Source of the DNA: Avimonoglobus sp965151315
GTDB taxonomy: Bacteria; Bacillota; Clostridia; UBA1381
Length of the DNA: 26,827 nt
Reading direction: 5' to 3'
NCBI GenBank assembly: GCA_965151315.1
Contig: CBCTZG010000039.1
Coordinates: 1-26,827 of the forward strand
In this document: positions 7,446-13,835 of the stretch, in pieces
How the letters are laid out: every line of letters begins with the position of its first letter
Numbering within the stretch: position 1 is the first letter of the stretch
Made by a program: the position numbers and the translations under genes
The notes under the pieces: model-generated
Databases searched by the model: none
Seen by the model: only the letters and a program-made list of their open reading frames with translations
What the model was told of the DNA's origin: nothing

Positions 7446-7613
7446 ATGAGTGAGCGGTTATGTGATACCTGTATCAAAGCGGACGTATGCAAATACAAGG
7501 ACGAGGTCATGAAAAACCAGAATGAGATCCTGGCAAGGGTTGTAACCAGTGTGTTTTGTTTGCAGGTGCAGCTTTCCTGCGAGAAGTGGAGGGGGGAGCT
7601 GGCAGAGGCATAA
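7446..7613 (+). CDS. Small cysteine-containing phage protein (55 aa)
   Basis: ATG 7446 is preferred over an upstream in-frame TTG at 7377 because GGAGGAG lies about 10 bases upstream of it. The product starts MSERLCDTCIKADVCKYKDE, with C-x2-C-x5-C, and has two further cysteines in its second half, so a small metal site is possible. Short proteins with this C-x2-C...C-K-Y start are frequent in Clostridia phages and their function is unknown to me. Confidence 0.65.
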   Translation: MSERLCDTCIKADVCKYKDEVMKNQNEILARVVTSVFCLQVQLSCEKWRGELAEA

Positions 7614-7670
7614 ACGTATATGGCGGTTACAGGCAAATGGAAATGAAGCAATAGCGGTTAGGAGGAAGCG

Positions 7671-8078
7671 ATGACAGCAAAGGAATGGTTAAACAGAGGC
7701 AGACATTTAGACAAGGAAATCAACCAGCTTTTAGAAGATCAGCAGAATGCTTTAAATTCAGCCTGTGGGACTGCTGTCAGCTATGGCGGGGACAAGGTGC
7801 AGGCCAGCAAAACAAATTCGGCAGAACGAAAATTTATCGCTTATGCGGATTATTCCATTGAGATAGATAAACGGGTGGATGAGCTGTATGCTGTCAAATG
7901 TGAGATCAAGGCGGCGATTAACAGGGTAGATGATCCGTTACTGCGGGCCTTGCTGCTTGCAAGGTATGTTAACATGAAAACATGGGAGCAGATTGCGGAG
8001 GAATTGGATTATAGTGATAAATGGGTACGTACGAAGCTGCACAGCAAGGCACTGCAAATGATTAAAAATGTATTGTAA
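7671..8078 (+). CDS. ArpU/DUF1492-like late transcription regulator
   Basis: A 135-residue protein with AGGAGG 7 bases before ATG 7671. The first 90 residues are helical. The C-terminus (LLARYVNMKTWEQIAEELDY then SDKWVRTKLHSKALQMIK) is a sigma-region-4-like helix-turn-helix, the pattern of ArpU, RinA and DUF1492 phage regulators. In Gram-positive phages these activate the late operon and are encoded just before the terminase genes, as here. It likely acts at the promoter at 8633-8666, where a tandem 10-bp repeat replaces a normal -35 box. The family call is good, the binding site is inference. Confidence 0.75.
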   Translation: MTAKEWLNRGRHLDKEINQLLEDQQNALNSACGTAVSYGGDKVQASKTNSAERKFIAYADYSIEIDKRVDELYAVKCEIKAAINRVDDPLLRALLLARYVNMKTWEQIAEELDYSDKWVRTKLHSKALQMIKNVL

Positions 8079-8085
8079 AGCAAAG

Positions 8086-8106
8086 GGGCGAGATCATCCC
8101 TCGCCC
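8086..8106 (-). terminator. Terminator-like hairpin ending the minus-strand cassette
   Basis: GGGCGAG (8086-8092) and CTCGCCC (8100-8106) form a perfect 7-bp stem with a 7-base loop. On the minus strand it is followed by CCTTTGCTTT, a weak U-rich run. It overlaps the last codons of the minus-strand ribbon-helix-helix gene and also sits 7 bases after the ArpU-like gene on the plus strand, where no T run follows. Confidence 0.5.
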
Positions 8107-8273
8107 AGATATGCCTTGATCGCGCTGCGAATAAATTCAGATTTCCCAATGTTATCAGATCGGAGCTTTTCCTCCCAACGTGCTACCAGGTCTTTTGGAA
8201 GATCTGCAACAACACGTTTATAGACTTTATTTTTGTAACGTTGGATTACTTTTGATGATGTGTTTGCTGCCAT
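8094..8273 (-). CDS. Ribbon-helix-helix DNA-binding protein (59 aa)
   Basis: Start codon at 8273 on the minus strand, GAGGTG ribosome site upstream, stop at 8094-8096. The product includes VYKRVVADLPKDLVARWEEK followed by GKSEFIRSAIKAYL, the strand-helix-helix pattern of Arc/CopG-type repressors. It is the last gene of a minus-strand group whose first genes encode hydrophobic peptides, in a region that is otherwise all plus strand. Autoregulation of that cassette or repression of the neighbouring late promoter are both possible. Confidence 0.75.
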   Translation of the reverse strand: MAANTSSKVIQRYKNKVYKRVVADLPKDLVARWEEKLRSDNIGKSEFIRSAIKAYLGEG

Positions 8274-8286
8274 ATATTTTCACCTC

Positions 8287-8370
8287 TTATAATTCCCAGA
8301 TTGTCAAAATTAAATTGATGATGGATAGAATCAGTGCGGCAATAGCGATGATGTTTGTAGTCTTTTTCAT
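8287..8370 (-). CDS. Hydrophobic 27-residue peptide, paralog of the upstream peptide
   Basis: ATG at 8370 on the minus strand; product starts MKKTTN and continues as one hydrophobic helix ending LILTIWEL. Its core ALILSIINLILTIWEL aligns without gaps to SLITAILNLIALILKL of the 34-residue peptide, sharing L, I, I, N, L, I, I and L. No ribosome site is visible upstream, and the plus-strand consensus promoter lies directly in front of its start (8372-8400), so it may be poorly translated or depend on coupling. A membrane-acting small toxin or toxin relic is inferred. Confidence 0.55.
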   Translation of the reverse strand: MKKTTNIIAIAALILSIINLILTIWEL

Positions 8371-8371
8371 G

Positions 8372-8400
8372 TTGACAGACTGAAACGGTTATGGTATAAT
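8372..8400 (+). promoter_or_regulatory. Perfect sigma-A promoter for the antisense RNA
   Basis: TTGACA (8372-8377), 17-base spacer, TATAAT (8395-8400), with an extended -10 TGG in front. This is full consensus. Transcription would start near 8407 and run into the hairpin-rich RNA that ends at 8521. No protein gene is served by it. Confidence 0.85.
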
Positions 8401-8419
8401 ATAATTACCCCAGAGGGGC

Positions 8420-8440
8420 GAGGGGAAGTTATTTCCCCTC
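8420..8440. other. Perfect hairpin at the end of the peptide gene
   Basis: GAGGGGAA (8420-8427) and TTCCCCTC (8433-8440) form a perfect 8-bp stem with a 5-base loop. It overlaps the stop codon of the minus-strand 34-residue peptide and lies in the antisense RNA too. No T run follows on either strand, so it may act as an RNA-pairing or stability element rather than a terminator. Confidence 0.6.
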
Positions 8441-8533
8441 ACTTAACAGCTTTAGAATTAAAGCTATTAAGTTTAAGATTGCGGTGATGAGGCTGATGAT
8501 GGCAGCCTTGTCACTTTTTTTATGCCGTTTCAA
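8429..8533 (-). CDS. Hydrophobic 34-residue peptide, candidate type I toxin
   Basis: TTG start at 8533 on the minus strand with a near-perfect AGGAGGTG site 5 bases upstream; the leader from the predicted start point is only about 17 bases. The product has a basic head (MKRHKKSDK), a single membrane-spanning helix (about 10-30, IISLITAILNLIALIL) and the tail SEGK. This is the shape of small type I toxins and holin-like toxins of Firmicutes. Its promoter is near consensus (8557-8585). A structured RNA is transcribed against it from the other strand. Toxicity is inferred from layout and peptide character. Confidence 0.7.
   Translation of the reverse strand: MKRHKKSDKAAIISLITAILNLIALILKLLSEGK
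8484..8521 (+). terminator. Intrinsic terminator of the antisense RNA
   Basis: GTGATGAGGCTG (8484-8495) pairs with CAGCCTTGTCAC (8503-8514) as a 12-bp stem with two G-U pairs and a 7-base loop, followed at once by seven T (8515-8521). Strong plus-strand terminator lying inside the opposed peptide gene. Confidence 0.85.
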
Positions 8534-8556
8534 CGGTTCACCTCCTTTCTGATTAT

Positions 8557-8585
8557 AGTATAACATATGTGTACAAATATGTCAA
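8557..8585 (-). promoter_or_regulatory. Promoter of the minus-strand peptide cassette
   Basis: Read on the minus strand: TTGACA (complement of 8580-8585), 17-base spacer, TATACT (complement of 8557-8562), with an extended -10 TGT. Transcription would start near 8550, just ahead of the AGGAGG site of the 34-residue peptide, and could continue through the second peptide and the ribbon-helix-helix gene. Confidence 0.85.
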
Positions 8586-8632
8586 GTATTTATTGCAAAA
8601 TTTTTAATTTTTTTAAAAAAAGTTTGAAGTAC

Positions 8633-8666
8633 TTCCTGTTAGTTCCGGTTAGGTATGTGATATAAT
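8633..8666 (+). promoter_or_regulatory. Late promoter with tandem 10-bp activator site
   Basis: TATAAT at 8661-8666 with an extended -10 TGA, but no good -35 box. In its place are two abutting 10-base repeats, TTCCTGTTAG (8633-8642) and TTCCGGTTAG (8643-8652). A perfect palindrome GAAGTACTTC overlaps the upstream end (8626-8635). An extended -10 with repeats over the -35 region is typical of activator-dependent promoters. The nearest candidate activator is the ArpU-like protein encoded at 7671-8078. The transcript would begin with the hairpin TGTGG/CCACA (8673-8686) and reach the terminase genes. Beyond the terminator, 8737-8884 holds no gene I can support; a packaging site there is possible but not visible. 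Confidence 0.7.
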
Positions 8667-8711
8667 ATAAACTGTGGAAAACCACACAATAAAACACTCC
8701 TTTCTTAAATG

Positions 8712-8736
8712 GCACCCATTGAAGCGGGTGCTTTTT
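8712..8736 (+). terminator. Leader terminator in front of the late operon
   Basis: GCACCC (8712-8717) pairs with GGGTGC (8726-8731), loop of 8, followed by TTTTT. It lies only about 40 bases after the predicted late start point and ahead of the terminase genes. Late transcription must therefore read through it or be controlled at it (attenuation or antitermination). Confidence 0.7.
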
Positions 8737-8884
8737 ATGTGGAGGGGTTTTCAATCTGTATGTATAACAAAGACTAGAAGGGACAGGAAAACAATCATGA
8801 CATATAAGTCTGCACTGGCAGGGGTGTATGGCTGTTAGGCAGAATACGGAACGAATGAAGCGGTGAATCTGTGAGGTGAGGATA

Positions 8885-9280
8885 ATGGGGCGCGGACAGC
8901 CCAGAAAATTTAACAGCGGAAACGCACTAATAGCATTGTTTGAGGAGTTTTGCCAGCACGTAATCGATGAAGATTATGCAATCGTACCGTCACAGACAGA
9001 ATTTTGCAAGTGGCTGGCAAAGAATTTCCAAGACGTGACGCGGCGCACAATCTACAACAGCTTAAATAAATACTTTCCCAGTATAAAAAAGGAGTTTGAA
9101 CAGCTCCAAGGGGATCTGATTGCCCAAGGCGGTATGACCGGGAAATATCAAAACACAATGGCTATATTTGCCTTAAAGAATTGGTGTGCATGGCAGGATA
9201 AACCAAGCGCAGACAATGACGAGGTAATGAAAAAGCTGGATCAGATTATAGGTGGGATCGATGCTGAAACTGACGGATAA
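8885..9280 (+). CDS. terS: Terminase small subunit
   Basis: A 131-residue protein from ATG 8885, with GAGGTGAGG just upstream; an in-frame GTG at 8876 lies inside that ribosome site and is less likely. It reads GRGQPRKFNSGNALIALFEE, then a helix-turn-helix-like part (TEFCKWLAKNF, TRRTIYNSLNKYFPSIKKEF) and MAIFALKNWCAWQDK, the pattern of small terminase subunits in Firmicutes phages. It recognises phage DNA for packaging. Its end overlaps the large subunit start by 20 bases. Confidence 0.8.
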   Translation: MGRGQPRKFNSGNALIALFEEFCQHVIDEDYAIVPSQTEFCKWLAKNFQDVTRRTIYNSLNKYFPSIKKEFEQLQGDLIAQGGMTGKYQNTMAIFALKNWCAWQDKPSADNDEVMKKLDQIIGGIDAETDG

Positions 9281-10439
9281 ACAAAAAGCGTTTTGGCGGG
9301 GGGCAAATCACCGATGGAACATTAAACAGGGAGCCACCAGAAGCGGGAAAACCTATCTGGACTATTTCCTGATCCCCAAACGGATCCGGGCCTGTACAGG
9401 TGCTGGGCTGATTGTGCTGCTGGGCAACACCCGGGGGACATTGAACCGGAATATCTTAGAGCCCATGCGCAATATCTGGGGCGATACGCTTGTCGGTCCG
9501 ATCAGCAGCGACAACACGGTAAACCTGTTTGGAAGGCGTTGCCACGCGCTGGGGGCTGATAAAGTATCTCAGGTATCCAAGCTGCAGGGGGCCGGGATCG
9601 AGTACTGCTACGGCGACGAGATCACCACCTGGAATGAAGAGGTATTCATTATGCTTAAATCCCGTTTAGACAAGCCAAATTCCAAATTTGACGGGACATG
9701 CAACCCAGACAGCCCCAATCATTGGCTAAAGCAGTTTTTGGACAGCGGCGCGGATATCTTCCAGCAGCACTATACCATTGACGACAATCCGTTCAACAGC
9801 CCGGAATTTGTAGAAAATCTGAAACGGGAATATGCCGGGACAGTGTACTACGATCGGTATATCCTGGGGAACTGGGCATTAGCCGAGGGGCTTGTATTCC
9901 CCATGTTTTCGGCGGAGCGGCATGTGATCAGCCATGCGGAAAAACATTATGATGAGTATCACATATCTATTGACTATGGAACCCAAAACCCCTGTGCGAT
10001 GCTCTTGTGGGGTCTGGATTACGCAAACAAAAAGGCGGTATGTATCCGGGAGTATTATCACGACGGCAGAAAGCAAAAGAGGCAGTTAACCGACGAGGAG
10101 TATTACGGAGCGCTGGAAGTTTTAGCGGATGGTTTTCCGATCCAGTTTGTTGTGGTGGATCCATCGGCGGCCAGTTTTATCGCAGCCATCCGTAAGCATG
10201 GGCGGTTCGCGGTGAAAAAAGCGGACAACGCTGTTTTAGATGGGATCCGGCTCAGCGGGACGTTGCTCAATGGAAACCATATTCAAATCCAAAGGGATTG
10301 CGAGAATTTTACCCGTGAGTTAAAAACATACTGTTGGGACGATAAAGCGCCGGAAGACAAGGTGATTAAAGACAACGACCACGCCTGCGACAGCTTCCGC
10401 TATTATTGTATGACGGTGCTCCGGAAATTGAGGTGGTAG
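9261..10439 (+). CDS. terL: Terminase large subunit (PBSX type)
   Basis: A 392-residue packaging motor from ATG 9261 (AGGTGG 5 bases upstream; an in-frame GTG at 9252 is the alternative). ATPase motifs: Walker A GATRSGKT (24-31, K30), Walker B YCYGDE with D119 and E120. Nuclease domain acidic residues: D238 in SIDYGTQNP, D300 in VVDPSAASF, and D371/D373/D377 in DNDHACDSFRYY. These give the full ATPase-nuclease pair that cuts and pumps DNA into the prohead. Gene order with the small subunit and portal is standard. Confidence 0.93.
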   Translation: MLKLTDKQKAFWRGANHRWNIKQGATRSGKTYLDYFLIPKRIRACTGAGLIVLLGNTRGTLNRNILEPMRNIWGDTLVGPISSDNTVNLFGRRCHALGADKVSQVSKLQGAGIEYCYGDEITTWNEEVFIMLKSRLDKPNSKFDGTCNPDSPNHWLKQFLDSGADIFQQHYTIDDNPFNSPEFVENLKREYAGTVYYDRYILGNWALAEGLVFPMFSAERHVISHAEKHYDEYHISIDYGTQNPCAMLLWGLDYANKKAVCIREYYHDGRKQKRQLTDEEYYGALEVLADGFPIQFVVVDPSAASFIAAIRKHGRFAVKKADNAVLDGIRLSGTLLNGNHIQIQRDCENFTRELKTYCWDDKAPEDKVIKDNDHACDSFRYYCMTVLRKLRW

Positions 10440-10440
10440 A

Positions 10441-11808
10441 ATGGAGCGGTTGATCAGCTTTTTAAAGAGGGTGATTAGGATATTCAGCAAAAATACAATC
10501 AAACAGGTCTTGCATATTGAACCGGCGATATCAGACCGGATGGCAGCGGCAATCCGCCTATGGGACTTGTTATACCGGGACAAGCCGCCCTGGCTGTCTG
10601 AGGAGGTCAAAAGCCTGAACCTGGCTGGGGCCATCGCCAGCGAAACGGCAAGGCTGGTTACAATAGAAATGCATTCCGATATCAGCGGAAGCCAAAGGGC
10701 AGATTTTCTAAACGCGGCGTATCAAACGGTGCTGGCGGACGTCAGAAACTGTACGGAATATGCCTGCGCCAAGGGCGGTCTGATTTTTAAACCCTATGCA
10801 GCAGAGAATGATATCCGGGTGGACTATGTCCAGGCAGACAGCTTCATCCCCACCGCGTTTGATACAAGCGGGAATATCACCGGCGCGGTATTTTTTGATA
10901 AACGATATGTGGGCGATAAAATCTATACCAGGATGGAATACCACAGTATACAGAATACAAACTATTCTATCCAAAACTATGCGTTTGTCAGCAGCACAGA
11001 GACAGAGGTTGGGAAGCCTGTACCGCTGGACAGCGTAGACGCATGGGCGGGACTGCAGCCGGAAATCAATCTAACCGGAGTGGCAGCCCCGCTGTTCGCC
11101 TACTTTAAAATGCCAATGGCAAATACGGTAGATCCATCGTCGCCGCTTGGCGTTTCAGTATACGCCAGGGCAATTCCCCAGATCCAAGAAGCGGACAGGC
11201 AGTATTCCCGGTTCTTGTGGGAGTTTGAGAGCGGGGAGCGTGCGCTGTATGTAGATGAAGCGGCCATGCGCAGGGATGAGGAAGGACGGATGATTTTGCC
11301 GGACAAACGCCTGTACCGGCTGCTGAACAGCGGCGACGATACCCTGTTTCAGGACTGGACGCCAACCCTGCGGGAGGGGAACATCCTGGCCGGGCTGGAC
11401 GCCATCCTGCGGCGGGTAGAATTTAACTGCGGGCTGGCTTATGGGACACTGTCAGACGTGCAAAATACAGATAAGACGGCAGAGGAGATCCGGGCTTCTA
11501 AACAGAGGAGCTACGCCCATGTAGCAGACATCCAGAAGGCTTTGCAGTCTGCGCTGACCAAGCTGGCAGCGGCAATGGATACCCTGGCGGATCTGTACGA
11601 TCTGGCGCCGGCGGGGGAATATGATATGACATTTGAGTTTGATGACAGCATTGTATCCGACCGGCAGGCGGAGTTTGCGGAAAAGCTGCAGCTGGTATCC
11701 AGCGGGATCATGCAGGACTGGGAATTCCGGATGTGGTATTTCGGCGAGGACGAGGAAACGGCAAAAGGCAATGTCAGCACAGAGTTTGACGGAGTACCCG
11801 AAATATGA
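10441..11808 (+). CDS. Portal protein (SPP1 Gp6-like)
   Basis: A 455-residue protein whose ATG follows the terminase stop by one base. Portal-family features include AIRLWDLLYRDKPPWL near the N-terminus, a helical LASETARLVTIE-type region (about 58-75), VDPSSPLGVSVYARAIPQIQ, and the C-terminal TAEEIRASKQRSYAHVADIQ segment typical of SPP1-type portals. It forms the ring through which DNA enters and leaves. Length and position fit the family. Four bases overlap the next gene. Confidence 0.88.
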   Translation: MERLISFLKRVIRIFSKNTIKQVLHIEPAISDRMAAAIRLWDLLYRDKPPWLSEEVKSLNLAGAIASETARLVTIEMHSDISGSQRADFLNAAYQTVLADVRNCTEYACAKGGLIFKPYAAENDIRVDYVQADSFIPTAFDTSGNITGAVFFDKRYVGDKIYTRMEYHSIQNTNYSIQNYAFVSSTETEVGKPVPLDSVDAWAGLQPEINLTGVAAPLFAYFKMPMANTVDPSSPLGVSVYARAIPQIQEADRQYSRFLWEFESGERALYVDEAAMRRDEEGRMILPDKRLYRLLNSGDDTLFQDWTPTLREGNILAGLDAILRRVEFNCGLAYGTLSDVQNTDKTAEEIRASKQRSYAHVADIQKALQSALTKLAAAMDTLADLYDLAPAGEYDMTFEFDDSIVSDRQAEFAEKLQLVSSGIMQDWEFRMWYFGEDEETAKGNVSTEFDGVPEI

Positions 11809-13469
11809 TTACGCCGGAATTTTGGGATTATGAGCTGGACGTCTTACAGGTAAACCGGGATTTGCAGGAAAGTATCCTGCGGGATATTGTCAGGCGGATC
11901 CTCAAAGCGGATTTGACAGTGACGGACACAGCCGCATGGCAGGCGGAAAAGCTGCAGGCCGCCGGCATGCTGTATGACGATCTGATCCTGGAGGTTTCCA
12001 AAGCGGCCAATGCAACGGAGCGGGAAATCCGGGAAATATTTGCGGATGCGGAAACAGAAATATTCAATTATGACGATGAATTGATTATACAGGCTGGCTA
12101 TAAGCCGGCAGACCTGAAAAGGCTTTCGCCGGCAATGGTAAAAACCTGGGACGCGGCGCTGAAAAAGACAAGCACAGAAGCCAAGAACTTAACCAAAACA
12201 ACAGCGGTCACGTCGCAGAACCTGTACATCCAGGCCTGCGACCTGGCCCATATGCAGATTGCCAGCGGCGCGTTCAGTTATCAGGATGCAGTCCGGAACG
12301 CTGTAAAATCAGCGGCCAGGCAAGGGGTCACGGTTGTGTATGAAAGCGGCTGGGTGAGCGCGTTAGACGCTGCGCTCCGCCGGTCGGCGTTAACCGGCGT
12401 CAGCCAGACGGCTGGGCAATTACAGAAAATGCGGGCGGAAGAAATAGGGCATGATATCATGGAAATTACGGCCCACATGGGTGCAAGGCCGGAGCATGCA
12501 GTCTGGCAGGGCCGGTTGGTGAGCCTTTCCGGGAAGCCGGGATATTTGTCTACCCGGGATATTGGATATGGAGACATACGGGGCTTTAAGGGTGCGAACT
12601 GCCGGCATGAGTGGTATATGTTTTGGCCCGGGATATCTACACCGGCATATACGCCGGAGGAGCTGGCTCAGCTTCAGAATGCAGCGGTAACATTTAACGG
12701 CCGGGAAATGCCGGTGTATGAAGCGGTGCAGAAGCAGCGGGGCTATGAACGGGCTGTCCGGGCGACCAAGCGGGAATTGGTAATGTATGACGAGGCAATC
12801 AAAAGCGGACGGGATATGCAGGGTGCGTTTGGCCAGGCTTCGGCCAAGCTGAAACGGCAGGAAGAACAGATTAAAGATTTCTGCAGGCAGACCGGGCTTC
12901 CCAGAGACCGGTATAGGGAACAGATGTTTGCCCAAAAGACAGAAAACGGGATCCGTGGGTTTGACAGAAGTGTGGCACAAAAGGCGGTTTGGGCGAATAA
13001 AAAGTTGACAAAGCAGACAGCAGATGATATAATAAAACCGAAAGGTAATGCTATGTATAGGAAATCAAAAGAAAATGCTGTTGAGCCAATGCCTAAAAGG
13101 CAATTGCATAAAATAGAAAAAGCGTTTAAACGTCAAGGCGGTATAATTCAATATGATCCAGAAACGGATAAGTATTTAGAGGGTAAAAAAGCAGAGGCAA
13201 TTACATATGACGCAAAAACGATATTGTTGAAGACGAATGCAGGGCGAGCAAGCGTATTTGAGGAATTGATTCATACAGCACAATATAGACAAGGGATCAA
13301 TGATGGAAGTTATAGAAGCCGTTTAGAGTGTGAAATTTTTGCACAACAGAAATTGTTAAGATACAGTAAGGCATATAAATTAACTGAACTGGAAATCCAG
13401 CAGACAAAAAATGCTTTAGACAAGTATCAAAAGGAATTGCGGGAATATAATAGAAAAGGAGGCGAATAA
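11805..13469 (+). CDS. Minor head protein with C-terminal toxin-like domain
   Basis: A 554-residue protein. Residues 1-300 match phage minor capsid protein 2 (MuF-like), including GHDIMEITAHMGARPEHAVW and ...GANCRHEWYMFWPG. Residues 300-400 are a charged helical linker. From about 408 (base 13030) base use turns clearly AT-rich and a different domain begins: ITYDAKTILL, then SVFEELIHTAQYRQG with E486-E487 and H490, R-L-E508-C-E510 and a C-terminal helix. An EExxHxxQ core followed by ExE suggests a zincin-like fold, common in polymorphic toxins attached to MuF proteins. Head role is confident; the toxin role is inference. Confidence 0.8.
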   Translation: MITPEFWDYELDVLQVNRDLQESILRDIVRRILKADLTVTDTAAWQAEKLQAAGMLYDDLILEVSKAANATEREIREIFADAETEIFNYDDELIIQAGYKPADLKRLSPAMVKTWDAALKKTSTEAKNLTKTTAVTSQNLYIQACDLAHMQIASGAFSYQDAVRNAVKSAARQGVTVVYESGWVSALDAALRRSALTGVSQTAGQLQKMRAEEIGHDIMEITAHMGARPEHAVWQGRLVSLSGKPGYLSTRDIGYGDIRGFKGANCRHEWYMFWPGISTPAYTPEELAQLQNAAVTFNGREMPVYEAVQKQRGYERAVRATKRELVMYDEAIKSGRDMQGAFGQASAKLKRQEEQIKDFCRQTGLPRDRYREQMFAQKTENGIRGFDRSVAQKAVWANKKLTKQTADDIIKPKGNAMYRKSKENAVEPMPKRQLHKIEKAFKRQGGIIQYDPETDKYLEGKKAEAITYDAKTILLKTNAGRASVFEELIHTAQYRQGINDGSYRSRLECEIFAQQKLLRYSKAYKLTELEIQQTKNALDKYQKELREYNRKGGE

Positions 13470-13470
13470 T

Positions 13471-13707
13471 ATGTTAAAAGTGATGGATGTTTTTCGGATC
13501 GGAAATAAATTATCAATTACAATCGAAGGTGATGGTTCCGGTATAAAAAATGGAAGTGAAGTAAAGGACAAAAATGGAAATAAATACAGAATTGTTTCGG
13601 TAGCAATGACAAGACATAATTCGCCGCATGATATATCTCAAAATACAACTCTGTTGGTTACAAATGGAAATATTGTAAAGGGCGATGAATTGTTTATTGT
13701 AAAATAG
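13471..13707 (+). CDS. Small AT-rich protein, candidate immunity protein
   Basis: A 78-residue protein with GGAGG 8 bases before ATG 13471, one base after the toxin-domain gene. It reads as a small all-beta barrel resembling translation-factor domain 2 (ITIEGDGSGIKNGSEVKDKN, YRIVSVAMTRHN, NIVKGDELFIV). It shares the AT-rich base use of the toxin domain and is closed by a terminator, so both look acquired together. Small genes placed directly behind polymorphic toxins usually encode the cognate immunity protein; that is the inference here. It is not a standard head-module gene. Confidence 0.7.
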   Translation: MLKVMDVFRIGNKLSITIEGDGSGIKNGSEVKDKNGNKYRIVSVAMTRHNSPHDISQNTTLLVTNGNIVKGDELFIVK

Positions 13708-13731
13708 GGATTGCTTTTAGCAGTCCCTTTT
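13707..13731 (+). terminator. Terminator after the candidate immunity gene
   Basis: GGGATTGC (13707-13714) pairs with GCAGTCCC (13720-13727), 8 bp with one G-U pair and a 5-base loop, followed by TTTTCTC. Confidence 0.7.
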
Positions 13732-13750
13732 CTCGTACAACAAAATAACG

Positions 13751-13783
13751 AAGGCATTATACAGCTTGTATAGTGCCTTTTTT
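13751..13783 (+). terminator. Second, strong terminator
   Basis: A 13-bp stem, AAGGCATTATACA (13751-13763) with TGTATAGTGCCTT (13767-13779), one G-U pair and a 3-base loop, followed by further T to 13783. The stem also has A at its 5' side, so it could work in both directions. Confidence 0.8.
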
Positions 13784-13808
13784 GATGTGATAATAAGGAG
13801 GAAACCAA

Positions 13809-13835
13809 GTGAATATCAGAGGCCTGCCCCCTTAG
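13809..13835 (+). CDS. Eight-codon leader-like ORF
   Basis: A perfect AAGGAGG (13795-13801) lies 7 bases before GTG 13809, and the frame reads only MNIRGLPP before TAG. The Pro-Pro codons lie at the stop, and the stop codon overlaps the first base of the next terminator-like stem. A leader peptide controlling the scaffold and capsid genes is possible; a relic of a lost gene is the alternative. Confidence 0.4.
   Translation: MNIRGLPP

Larger units (their letters stand above)
8407..8521 (+). ncRNA. Antisense RNA, candidate type I antitoxin
   Basis: The promoter at 8372-8400 and the intrinsic terminator at 8484-8521 bound an RNA of about 115 bases with no open frame of note. It is antisense to codons 5-34 and the 3' flank of the 34-residue hydrophobic peptide on the minus strand. 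It is highly structured: CCCC/GGGG (8408-8418), GAGGGGAA/TTCCCCTC (8420-8440), a 14-bp hairpin with one mismatch (8441-8472), and the terminator stem. This is the arrangement of type I antitoxins such as RatA (partner TxpA) or SR4 (partner BsrG). Promoter and terminator are seen directly; antitoxin function is inference. Confidence 0.7.

Noticed and set aside
8302..8330. A minus-strand TTGACA inside the 27-residue peptide as a promoter for the ribbon-helix-helix gene
   Set aside because: No TATAAT-like box lies at 16-18 bases downstream; the promoter at 8557-8585 explains expression better.
8737..8884. Short peptide frames (for example MTYKSALAGVYGC) or a tRNA between the leader terminator and terS
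   Set aside because: The peptide is only 13 codons with a weak ribosome site, and no cloverleaf-like pairing or conserved tRNA boxes are visible.
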